Origin: CBDDKS01 sp965230335
GTDB lineage: Bacteria > Pseudomonadota > Gammaproteobacteria > Enterobacterales > Kangiellaceae
Direction of reading: 5' to 3'
Assembly (NCBI GenBank): GCA_965230335.1
Contig: CBDDKS010000006.1
Span: forward strand, 2,232,001-2,296,000
Length of the DNA stretch: 64,000 bases
Shown here: positions 52,646-60,780 of the stretch, in pieces
How the letters are laid out: every line of letters starts with the position of its first letter
How positions within the stretch are numbered: the stretch's first letter is position 1
Notes under the pieces: model-generated
The model's input: the letters and a program-made list of their open reading frames with translations, nothing else
The model's database searches: none
What the model was told of the DNA's origin: nothing
Translations under genes and position numbers: made by a program

Positions 52646-53542
52646 TTAGCCTATCAGTTCTTTATACCAGGAAACCGCATCATCCAGGGCGCTGTAAGTT
52701 AAATGAAAACAGCGATCTTGACAGGCATCAATGACAGCAGAGAGTCGATGAAATCCTTCTTGTTTTAAAAGGTGATAGTTAAACCCCTGTTCAGCCAAAA
52801 CAACCAGGGCTTCAGCTGGATCGAGTTGCTTTGTAGTCAGTGCTGCATTGGCCTGATAATGTGGAAATACTATAGCAAACGGGGTTGCTTTTTGGTGTGC
52901 CTGTTCAATATCTGAGTGTTTGGGCTTTAAATGAGCCACAGTACCTTTGGCTGTGTCTTTAGCGATAGAAGTGAAAACAGATTGTGGATGTCTGTTTTGA
53001 ATGATATCTATGGACTGGTTCTTAAGACTGACAGGTCGGGGTGAGGGTATTAAGTGATGTATGTCATCAATTAAAGTCAATTCATCAGACAGTAATTGCC
53101 AGTCATTAAACATGAGCTCAGCCGTCAGAGTACTTTTTCCAGCACCGGGAAACCCAGGCATAATAATGCCTTTGTTTTTTTGGGCAATAACAGCGGCATG
53201 CAATATCAGATATTCATGAGCATGGTTGGCATAGCACCAGTTTAACCCCCATTCCAGCATGGCATAATCCTGCTGTTTGGGAAGTGGTAAAAAAGGGGCA
53301 AAGTCATCAAAATAAAATTGTGCCTGAGGTTTATACCACTGTCTTTGGTAGCGAATAGAGACATCAAAATCAGCAAATTGAGCTTCTGAAATAGGGTAGT
53401 CTCCGTACATGGCTCTTAGATTTTGAATCACATTAGAACACTTTGAAAAAAAACGAGTAGTAAAGGGGGGCGTATTCAGGCATAGGCCTGACGCACTCAA
53501 GGTTTTTTGCAGTTTATGGAGAGATAGTTGATTCAGCTTCAT
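52646..53542 (-). CDS. HprK-related kinase A
   Basis: A 298-residue protein distantly related to the HPr kinase C-terminal domain: Walker A GFPGAGKST (130-138), followed by LLSDELTLID, the HprK-type second motif. It lacks the HprK N-terminal domain and there is no HPr/PTS gene nearby. In the HPr-rel-A type cluster it probably phosphorylates a protein other than HPr. It overlaps the PqqD-like gene by 29 bases. Confidence 0.85.
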   Translation of the reverse strand: MKLNQLSLHKLQKTLSASGLCLNTPPFTTRFFSKCSNVIQNLRAMYGDYPISEAQFADFDVSIRYQRQWYKPQAQFYFDDFAPFLPLPKQQDYAMLEWGLNWCYANHAHEYLILHAAVIAQKNKGIIMPGFPGAGKSTLTAELMFNDWQLLSDELTLIDDIHHLIPSPRPVSLKNQSIDIIQNRHPQSVFTSIAKDTAKGTVAHLKPKHSDIEQAHQKATPFAIVFPHYQANAALTTKQLDPAEALVVLAEQGFNYHLLKQEGFHRLSAVIDACQDRCFHLTYSALDDAVSWYKELIG

Positions 53543-53816
53543 TGACGCTTATTATACCGTCAATACATAAGCTGTCGAATCCTGATTCCAGGTGAGACAT
53601 GATCTCTTCTTGTTGAATATTGATTCCTTCACAAAGACGTTGTGTGATTGATGATAAAGACAGAGGTTCTTCCATTAAATATTGAAGTGCATGAAATAGA
53701 ATGGGATTAATTAATAAAGTACTATGAGAGAGAGGATGGTATAAAACACCATAATCCTGCCATCTTCTGATTTGAATAGGATGATTCAAATGGTAGATGA
53801 CAGGGGAAGCAGTCAT
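53514..53816 (-). CDS. PqqD-family protein of the HPr-rel-A system
   Basis: A 100-residue PqqD-like (RRE-fold) protein: 'IQIRRWQDYGVLYHPLSHST', a helix 'LLINPILFHALQYLMEEP' and a winged-helix-like end 'SHLESGFDSLCIDGII'. PqqD-type domains bind the precursor peptide and present it to modifying enzymes. It sits between the candidate substrate gene (13 bases upstream) and the kinase gene (overlapping). Confidence 0.8.
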   Translation of the reverse strand: MTASPVIYHLNHPIQIRRWQDYGVLYHPLSHSTLLINPILFHALQYLMEEPLSLSSITQRLCEGINIQQEEIMSHLESGFDSLCIDGIISVNEAESTISP

Positions 53817-53828
53817 AAATGCAATAAA

Positions 53829-54443
53829 TTAGGCGCCACAGATATTTTTTAAGAATTTTTTAATATCGGTTTTGTACATTTTTACGCCATTTGAGGTTCT
53901 GCAATATCCAAATTTGTCATATTGAGAAGCCATGCCTTTGATTTCTTTCGTGGTAACCACATAGCCTGGGAGATTGGCATTACAATTTAATAAAGCGGCA
54001 GAGAAAAGGGCGTGTAAAGAACTTGGTTTATTTTTCATACAATGAAGCATGGTTTTATTGGCTCGATGACTCAGCCGCCCCTTGCATCTAAAGGCATCTT
54101 TACATAAAGTGCCGCCCTGGTTAGGATCATTCTGGCAGTTGGAATTTCCAGGATTTTTTATTGCGCATCCAGAATGCTTATAAGGAGACCAGTTGTAATT
54201 GTTACACCAGAATTTAGGTGAATGACCGCCGCAGGGCTTGTGAACATCTGGATTGGAAAGATTGCCTGACATGAATCCAGACGGTGCACAGGTATAAGTG
54301 CCTAAAACAGGCTTGCTCGCCAAGCTTAAAAGAATGGGTGCAGCCGTTAATCCTGTGACCAGTCGACGCCTTTTTTCATTCGTTTCTGAAGAAGTATTCA
54401 CATCATTGTCGATGTTTTCGTCTTTACTGTTGATATCTGACAT
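53829..54443 (-). CDS. Cys-rich protein with twin-arginine-type leader, candidate substrate
   Basis: A 204-residue protein, family not recognised. A charged tail (1-24) leads to RRRLVTG (25-31) and a hydrophobic stretch to about residue 43, with cleavage near VLG-TY: a Tat-type leader, though the hydrophobic part is short. The mature domain has 11 cysteines and many Asn, Lys and Trp, and ends in NICGA. It is the first gene of the run that continues with PqqD-like protein, kinase and nucleotidyltransferase. Tat exports folded proteins, so modification in the cytoplasm before export would make sense. Substrate role is inferred. Confidence 0.65.
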   Translation of the reverse strand: MSDINSKDENIDNDVNTSSETNEKRRRLVTGLTAAPILLSLASKPVLGTYTCAPSGFMSGNLSNPDVHKPCGGHSPKFWCNNYNWSPYKHSGCAIKNPGNSNCQNDPNQGGTLCKDAFRCKGRLSHRANKTMLHCMKNKPSSLHALFSAALLNCNANLPGYVVTTKEIKGMASQYDKFGYCRTSNGVKMYKTDIKKFLKNICGA

Positions 54444-54753
54444 AATAGTTCCAAAAATGATGGTGGTTGATAAACACTGATTTTGTTCAATGACATCGGA
54501 TTATATGACTATACATTTAACCAGCGACTATATAATAACGAGATGTCTGTTTTGTGACGGCTTGCAAATCGATGAAGCAGTCAATATACAAATCCGCGTT
54601 ATTATACCTAATTTGCGAACTTGCAATCAATAAATCATTGTTAAGTTAAGCACAAATCGTACCAAAGTAAAAATAACTTAATTATCAAAAGGTTATAGTG
54701 TTATGGGTGTTTAATCATCGAGCATTTGTAAAAGTTTTCAACAGGGTTCGAGG
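54444..54753. other. Intergenic region upstream of the HPr-rel-A run
   Basis: About 310 bases without a gene between the permease gene and the Cys-rich protein gene, both on the minus strand. It must hold the promoter of the 54443-50170 run, but I cannot define a convincing -10/-35 pair. No repeat seen. Confidence 0.4.
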
Positions 54754-56604
54754 TTAATTAGGTGTAATAGGGTGCATAACGGGGATAATAAAAGATAAAG
54801 AGATCCACATGATCACTACCAAAGGAATACCAATTCTCAAGAAATCAGAAAAACGATAGCCTCCGGCATTCATAACCAATAGATTGGTTTTGTAGGCAAC
54901 AGGTGTTGCGTAGCTCATATTGGCGCCAAAAAGAACGGCAATCACAAAAGGTTCGGGAGAGAGAGATAATTGTTCAGCGACAGATATAGCAATAGGCGTA
55001 CCTATAACCGCTGCGGCATTATTTGAAACGATATTGGTCAGTAGAGCAAGAAGTAGCATTAGGCCACTGATAATGACCGTAGGTGGTGCGCCAGACATGA
55101 GTGCAACAAAGCTTTGGGCCACATAATCGGCACCACCGGTTTGCAATAATGCCTGCCCCAGTGCCAATGAGGCCGCAACAATTAAAACAACTTGTGTACT
55201 TAGAGCACGTGAGGCCTCCTGCCAGTTCATACAGCGTGTGGCTATCATCAGGACGACACCCAGGAGTGCACTGAGAGCGATGGGCATAATGCCTATTGCT
55301 GCAAACAAAATAATACTGACCATGATAATCAATGCGAGGCCTGCTTTTTGTGAGCGTGGCAAATCTGTGGTGGCATCCAAAACCAGGAGTTCACCCTGTT
55401 GTTTCATGGTAGCAATATTTTCTCTTGGTCCCTGCACGAGCAATACATCGCCTATCATAATGGGTGCGTTACCAACTCGACTCATTTGTTTGATGGCTTT
55501 CCCTTCACGGTGGACAGCAATCACCACCATTTTAAATTGATCAATGAAACGAATTTCTTTGAGTGTTTTTCCTACCAGGGGGGAGCCAGGAACAATGACA
55601 ATTTCTGCCAGTTGTTGATCGTCAGCGGTCAGTGGATGTTCTTTATCCACTCTTTGTTTGCCTACGTAAAGTTTGGCATTAATTAATTGCTCGAATTCTT
55701 TTAAGTTTTCTGGTGTATCTTTGACTCTGAGTCGATCCCCTGCCTTTACCTGTGCATCTGGCATGGGAAGAATATGTGTTGTGCTTTCAGCCCCTCTTTG
55801 TATGCGTTCAACATTGAGGTTGCCGCCAGCGCGTTCAATAATTTCTGATAATGTTTTTCCGTCAGCGAAGCCACCTTCAGAGATGGTCAGATTAGCACTA
55901 AAGAGCCGGGGAGAGGCATCTCCCATAGTAGCCTGTCGAAAAGGGATAATACGGGGTGCAATCAGCCACAAATAAGCAATCGCAATAGCGCCGGCAATCG
56001 CGGCTGTTCCAAAAAAGTCGAACATTTCAAATTGTTTCATACCTAAGTCAGCAGCAACAGAAACAACCAGAAGATTGGTCGATGTGCCTATAGTTGTGGA
56101 CATACCGCCAACAAGTGTGGCCAGCCCCATGGGCATCAATACGGATGATGAGGATGAACCTGTGCGTATGGACACACTGATTAAAATAGGCAGCAGTAAG
56201 ACGACAATGGGTGTGTTATTCATAAAGGCGCTCAAAATTGCACCAATAACTAAAGTCAGTAAGAGAGAGATGACGGGTGTTTTTCTCCAGAGCTTTGCCA
56301 GAATGCGTCCAATGGGTTCAAGAGCACCTGTTCTTACCAGGCCTTGCCCTGCCATCATCAGGGCACAAACGGAAACCAGGGCTTCGTGTCCAAATCCTAA
56401 AAAGAAATCCGTTGCTTTTAGTGGCACTGGCTTTCCTGTTGGTGTAAAGGGGATCAATTCAAACCCAACAGCAAGAATAATCAGAATCAGCAAGCAACTG
56501 GTTTCTAGTGGTATGTCATCTCTACGAAACAAGTAGAGAGCAAACACAGTTAATAATAAAACGGCCAGTGCGTGGTAATTGGGAATATCAGGAAACTCAA
56601 ACAT
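54754..56604 (-). CDS. SLC13-family permease with RCK_C domains
   Basis: A 616-residue inner-membrane transporter. About twelve hydrophobic helices are split by two TrkA_C/RCK_C regulatory domains (about residues 210-290 and 300-395, e.g. IVPGSPLVGKTLKEIRF). DASS/SLC13 marks include 'LSAFMNNTPIVVLLLPIL' and, in the second half, 'NIVSNNAAAVIGTPIA'. Likely a sodium-driven importer of sulfate, dicarboxylate or another anion; the substrate is not decided by sequence. Confidence 0.87.
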   Translation of the reverse strand: MFEFPDIPNYHALAVLLLTVFALYLFRRDDIPLETSCLLILIILAVGFELIPFTPTGKPVPLKATDFFLGFGHEALVSVCALMMAGQGLVRTGALEPIGRILAKLWRKTPVISLLLTLVIGAILSAFMNNTPIVVLLLPILISVSIRTGSSSSSVLMPMGLATLVGGMSTTIGTSTNLLVVSVAADLGMKQFEMFDFFGTAAIAGAIAIAYLWLIAPRIIPFRQATMGDASPRLFSANLTISEGGFADGKTLSEIIERAGGNLNVERIQRGAESTTHILPMPDAQVKAGDRLRVKDTPENLKEFEQLINAKLYVGKQRVDKEHPLTADDQQLAEIVIVPGSPLVGKTLKEIRFIDQFKMVVIAVHREGKAIKQMSRVGNAPIMIGDVLLVQGPRENIATMKQQGELLVLDATTDLPRSQKAGLALIIMVSIILFAAIGIMPIALSALLGVVLMIATRCMNWQEASRALSTQVVLIVAASLALGQALLQTGGADYVAQSFVALMSGAPPTVIISGLMLLLALLTNIVSNNAAAVIGTPIAISVAEQLSLSPEPFVIAVLFGANMSYATPVAYKTNLLVMNAGGYRFSDFLRIGIPLVVIMWISLSFIIPVMHPITPN

Positions 56605-56802
56605 AAAAATGCTGTGTTATCAATATATGGGATAATTAAAAAATCTAGTGTACACTAAGTATGCGCTAAGCTGAGTGCTTTATCACCTAATCATACCTTG
56701 GATTGAGTGAATCGCAAGTTAAGACGGGTTTTGTTACAATATTTATTATTGATATCGCAAACTGATTTTCTTTTTTCGTTGTAATAGCTACTGTTATGAT
56801 AA

Positions 56803-56822
56803 AAAAGATAAACAGCCTCTAA
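56803..56822. repeat. Palindromic dispersed repeat, copy E (partial)
   Basis: AAAAGATAAACAGCCTCTAA is identical over 20 bases to the right arm of copy B. No partner arm nearby. It lies 55 bases before trmB. Confidence 0.7.
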
Positions 56823-56876
56823 CGCATCGAACAATTTTTAACTGATAAACCCCAGAAGCATAACATCTGAATCTGA

Positions 56877-57572
56877 ATGGAAAAACAAACCTTCACATTG
56901 ATAAAACCTATTCGTAGTTTTGTTTTAAGAACAGGACGTATGACCAAAGGGCAAAAACGGGCAATGGATGAACTTTTTCCACGATGGGGTATTGATTATC
57001 AATCCAGTAGTTTATTGATGGATGATGTGTTTGAGCGTTCGGCCCCCATTGTTTTAGAAATTGGTTTTGGTATGGGACAGTCTTTGGTTGAACAGGCTTC
57101 TAAAAATCCTGATAAAAATTTTTTGGGTATTGAGGTGCATCAACCCGGCGTTGGTGCATGTTTATTGATGATCGAAGAGAGTGGCATTGATAATTTAAAA
57201 GTGATTCAGCATGATGCGGTAGAAGTGCTCAACAATATGATACCGGATGAGAGTTTGCAGGGGATGCAAGTTTTTTTCCCCGACCCCTGGCATAAAAAAA
57301 AGCATCATAAACGGCGATTGATACAAACAGATTTTTTAGAGATGTGTTGTCAAAAACTGATGAAACAGGGTTGGATACATTGTGCGACTGATTGGCAGGA
57401 CTATGCCGAGCATATGCTGAGGGTTTTTAAGAAAAATCAACAGTTAAAAAATCGTTCTCTGGATAATACTTATGTAGAAAGACCGGCAAGTCGACCACTC
57501 ACCAAATTTGAAAAAAGAGGTGAGCGGTTGGGTCATTCTGTTTGGGATTTAATTTTTGATAAAATGTCTTGA
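56877..57572 (+). CDS. trmB: tRNA (guanine46-N7)-methyltransferase TrmB
   Basis: A 231-residue SAM enzyme making m7G46 in tRNA. Marks: RPIRSFVLRTGRMTKGQ-like start, VLEIGFGMGQSLVEQA, NFLGIEVHQPGVGACL, VFFPDPWHKKKHHKRRL, and the C-terminal TKFEKRGERLGHSVWDL. Intact and of normal length. Confidence 0.95.
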   Translation: MEKQTFTLIKPIRSFVLRTGRMTKGQKRAMDELFPRWGIDYQSSSLLMDDVFERSAPIVLEIGFGMGQSLVEQASKNPDKNFLGIEVHQPGVGACLLMIEESGIDNLKVIQHDAVEVLNNMIPDESLQGMQVFFPDPWHKKKHHKRRLIQTDFLEMCCQKLMKQGWIHCATDWQDYAEHMLRVFKKNQQLKNRSLDNTYVERPASRPLTKFEKRGERLGHSVWDLIFDKMS

Positions 57573-57590
57573 TTCAGACATACAGTTTTT

Positions 57591-58859
57591 TTAGAAAACC
57601 AAAGTAAAGCCTTTTTCAGGTACATTTCTTTTTTCGTAAGAAACCTGGTCAATAATAGTACCTTGGTTATCTATGATACTGATGGTATCTCTTTTGTTAC
57701 TCAAGCGTACTTTATTGGATAAGGTGATGCGCAGTGTTTCTCCTGCGTTTAAGGTGCCATCCAATGCTTGTTGATTATGGTTATCGGCAACATAGAGAAG
57801 ATCCAGTACAATGGACTGGTTGGCGGTATTTAAAATAGTGACGGTTTCTTCTGATTGTTCCGATGACGTATTTGGATTAACCAGTGCACCAACAATTCTT
57901 AAGGAGCCTTCACCAATATGTTGATGAATTGGAGAGGGTGCTGGTGTGGGTAATTCAAAATCATCAGGCACAATGACAACGGTTTCCGGGGCAAAATTTA
58001 AACCGACTTGAGTGTTATTGATTGCAATTAAATCATGCATATTGCCTAACTCCTGATTCGGTAAAATTAACCGATCATCCCTGTCTTTGGGATCTGCGCG
58101 TAACCATTCGTCAAATACATTTAAATCGGTATGACCATCTTGGAAAAAAGCGGCCAGTCTTCGAAAAAGTTTGGGCCATATTGCCAGATCTTGCAAAGCG
58201 TCAGCATTGGGTATATCAGCTGTTTGCGATGTGGTTGCTGTTGCTTCCTGCCATAATCCAATCCTATCATTTCGGGTATGGGTAATGATGTTAGCAAGAT
58301 GTGTTCTTAAATCACTGGGCAATGATAAATAAAAAGCCGGGTAAGCATGGCCTGCAGACAATAAATGAACATTGATGCTTTTGTCGAGCATATCAGGTGT
58401 TACAAAAATTTGTGAACCATCCATGTTCGAATGTTCACCAATAAAAACGAAGGCAATAACTCTGCCGAAAGTATCTAATCCATTGGACAGGATATAGCCT
58501 TCAATAGGATGATTCTCGACACTTTCCACTTTAAAGGGTAAGTTATCGAAATAATCAATATCACCAAAGCCACACTGAGCTAACATGGTATCACGTGCTG
58601 CAATAGCCAAATCGAAAGCTTGGTGAAATTCTTGATCGCCAATACCAAAATGAGTTTCTAATGCATCAATACCTTCAAAGCGAATGGTTGTAATGCCCGT
58701 TTGGGTAAATTTTGCAGGTCGGTTGGGGTGGGGAAGTGCTTCAACAAGTGAGCGATTATCCGGTTTAAATTTAATGGTGTCTCCATCAGGTTCCGGGCCA
58801 TTACGTGGCGTATCTGGATAGTGTATGTGGAAGGTGCCTTTGATCAATTTGTACGACAT
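57591..58859 (-). CDS. Thermonuclease fused to a lamin-tail domain
   Basis: A 422-residue protein starting at ATG 58859 behind GAGG (a longer frame to 58916 has no support). The N-terminal half is a staphylococcal-nuclease-like domain: GDTIKF (26-31), RFEGIDALE (60-68, catalytic Arg and Glu 8 apart as in SNase) and DTFGRVIAF (third catalytic Arg). After a Pro-rich linker (PTPAPSPIHQ) the last ~110 residues form a lamin-tail domain (EETVTILNTANQSIVLDLLY, then LDGTLNAGETLRITL). No signal peptide is seen. Probably cuts DNA or RNA; the lamin-tail part may bind nucleic acid or surfaces. Confidence 0.78.
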   Translation of the reverse strand: MSYKLIKGTFHIHYPDTPRNGPEPDGDTIKFKPDNRSLVEALPHPNRPAKFTQTGITTIRFEGIDALETHFGIGDQEFHQAFDLAIAARDTMLAQCGFGDIDYFDNLPFKVESVENHPIEGYILSNGLDTFGRVIAFVFIGEHSNMDGSQIFVTPDMLDKSINVHLLSAGHAYPAFYLSLPSDLRTHLANIITHTRNDRIGLWQEATATTSQTADIPNADALQDLAIWPKLFRRLAAFFQDGHTDLNVFDEWLRADPKDRDDRLILPNQELGNMHDLIAINNTQVGLNFAPETVVIVPDDFELPTPAPSPIHQHIGEGSLRIVGALVNPNTSSEQSEETVTILNTANQSIVLDLLYVADNHNQQALDGTLNAGETLRITLSNKVRLSNKRDTISIIDNQGTIIDQVSYEKRNVPEKGFTLVF

Positions 58860-58978
58860 GATGGTTTCCTCTTTTGATCCTAATACTACGAATGTCCATA
58901 CCCAAATCAGCTGCATGTTAGAGTGGGTATGAGATAAATACCGACAGCTCTATTCTAACCGAAGAATAGAAGCTATTT

Positions 58979-59004
58979 TAACCTCAGCTGCACAGCTGAA
59001 GTTA
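58979..59004. repeat. Hairpin with recurring AACCTCAGCT motif
   Basis: TAACcTCAGCTG (58979-58990), CA, CAGCTGAaGTTA (58993-59004): a 12-bp palindrome with one mismatch. The 10-mer AACCTCAGCT occurs also at 905-914 (minus strand), 39471-39480 and 62704-62713 (minus strand), always between genes. Confidence 0.6.
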
Positions 59005-59100
59005 TTTTATGTTAACAATTTTTTTGAGTAGTTGGATAGATGAGGAAATCCATTTCCATAAATATTCAATAAAGTGTCATATTAGAAGTTGTTGAAAAAG

Positions 59101-60780
59101 TTAAGGTGCAGTAAAGGTGAGTGTTTGATTGGCTTCAATATCAAAAAAGCTTTGTACAGTGCCATCATTCCAGTGAATTCTGAGTAGAGGCACTTGGATG
59201 TTTTGACCCAAACCAAAATGTACTTCACTGGGTGTGCCTGCCAAATAGCTTTTACCAAAAACAACTTCTCTTCTTTTAGTGACTGCTCCATTAACATAGA
59301 TGACATAAGCACCTATGGCTTTATGATGCGGTTCTAAAATAACATGTAACCAATTATTGGTATTAATATTCTGATTTTCTAATAATTGCACTGGTTCATC
59401 GATATTGGTAATCAATAAATCTTCATCACCATCTCTGTCATAATCAAAGGCGATCAGTGCTCTTGAGTTGTTAAGTTCATTGGTGAGTGTTTGTTTCACA
59501 AACTTTGTCGTGGAGACATGTTCAAAAAGAATATTTTGTTCAGGTGACATCCAACCATTGACTGCGATTAAATCCAAATCACCATCGTTATCAAAATCAA
59601 CAAAGTCAGTACCCCATCCCCATTCGGTATCCTCCATATCAAATGAACCTGCTTTATCTTCAAATGTTAAATCGTTTGTTTGAGAGAATTGATTAACCTG
59701 GAAAGTATTTCCTTCTCCAGGCCCACTATAAATATTGGTTGTGTAGATATCCAAATCGCCATCATCATCATAATCGGCTACGGTTGCTCCCATATCATTA
59801 CCTCTGTGCTCAATATTGGCTGCAGCGGAGATATCTTCGAAAGTATGATTGACGTTAATAAACAGTTTGTCTTCCACAAAGTCACGGGCAACAAATAAGT
59901 CGGGTGTTGTATCTCGATTAAAATCGATAAAGAGACTGGTAAAGTTTGTTTCAACAATATTGATATTCGTACCAATATCCATATCAGCAGTCACTTCTTC
60001 AAAGGTAAAATTCCCCAGGTTTTTCAACAAGCGATTACTGATAGAAGTAGTATCGGCTGTAAGGTCAGCGAGTCTAATCCAAGTGCTTAAGTAGATGTCC
60101 AATAGGCCATCCTGATCATAGTCAGCGATGGCACAACCACCATTGAAAAAAGAACGGGACAAAAAACCAGTCGGTGTTACATCGGTAAAGCTGCCATCGC
60201 CGTGGCCCTGAAAAATCTTGCTGGTGGAGTTTGTGGAAACACGTGCATCATCATCATTAATTAAAAGAATATCCAGCAGATTATCGTTATTCAGATCAAC
60301 AAAATGGGCAACACGTGAAAAGCCAGCGTCTTTTAATAATTCTGGTGTTACATCAGTGAAGGTTTTGTTGCCTGTTTCCAGATTATTACGATACAGTTTA
60401 TTTTCCTGTCCCAGTTGAGCTAATAAATAAATATCCAGGTCACCATCATTATCATAATCACCAACGGCAGCGCCTGTGCCGAGAAACGTTTGATTACTGG
60501 CACCAGCAGGTGTGACTTCATTAAAACGACTCCCTGTCAGTATTGTCAGATCAATACCTGAATCAGCGGTGACATCTTTAAATGATGCGTTGTTGAGTAA
60601 CGGTACAGGTGTAACATTAGAGTTTGGATTTTGATTTTCTGTGGGGGTAATTTCATTATTGTCATTATTTGAATCATTCGAGGAACTGCTTGAAGAACAA
60701 CCTGCTAAATGAAAGAAGCACAAAGCCATTGATATAGAGACACCGGTTTTAAATTGAGAAGTACAACTGGGTGACATCAT
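59101..60780 (-). CDS. CRTAC1-type FG-GAP/VCBS lipoprotein (copy 1)
   Basis: A 559-residue surface or periplasmic lipoprotein. The signal ends in lipobox LAGC followed by Ser/Asn/Asp. The body is a seven-bladed propeller of FG-GAP/VCBS repeats, each with a calcium loop of the D-x-D-x-D-G-D-x-D kind (GDYDNDGDLDIYLL). The C-terminus is an ASPIC/UnbV domain (IGAYVIYVNGAVTKRREVV, then 'VHFGLGQN'). It is about half identical by eye to the next gene and starts on the base after that gene's stop. Family members bind ligands or carbohydrates outside the cell; no enzymatic role is known here. Confidence 0.85.
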   Translation of the reverse strand: MMSPSCTSQFKTGVSISMALCFFHLAGCSSSSSSNDSNNDNNEITPTENQNPNSNVTPVPLLNNASFKDVTADSGIDLTILTGSRFNEVTPAGASNQTFLGTGAAVGDYDNDGDLDIYLLAQLGQENKLYRNNLETGNKTFTDVTPELLKDAGFSRVAHFVDLNNDNLLDILLINDDDARVSTNSTSKIFQGHGDGSFTDVTPTGFLSRSFFNGGCAIADYDQDGLLDIYLSTWIRLADLTADTTSISNRLLKNLGNFTFEEVTADMDIGTNINIVETNFTSLFIDFNRDTTPDLFVARDFVEDKLFINVNHTFEDISAAANIEHRGNDMGATVADYDDDGDLDIYTTNIYSGPGEGNTFQVNQFSQTNDLTFEDKAGSFDMEDTEWGWGTDFVDFDNDGDLDLIAVNGWMSPEQNILFEHVSTTKFVKQTLTNELNNSRALIAFDYDRDGDEDLLITNIDEPVQLLENQNINTNNWLHVILEPHHKAIGAYVIYVNGAVTKRREVVFGKSYLAGTPSEVHFGLGQNIQVPLLRIHWNDGTVQSFFDIEANQTLTFTAP

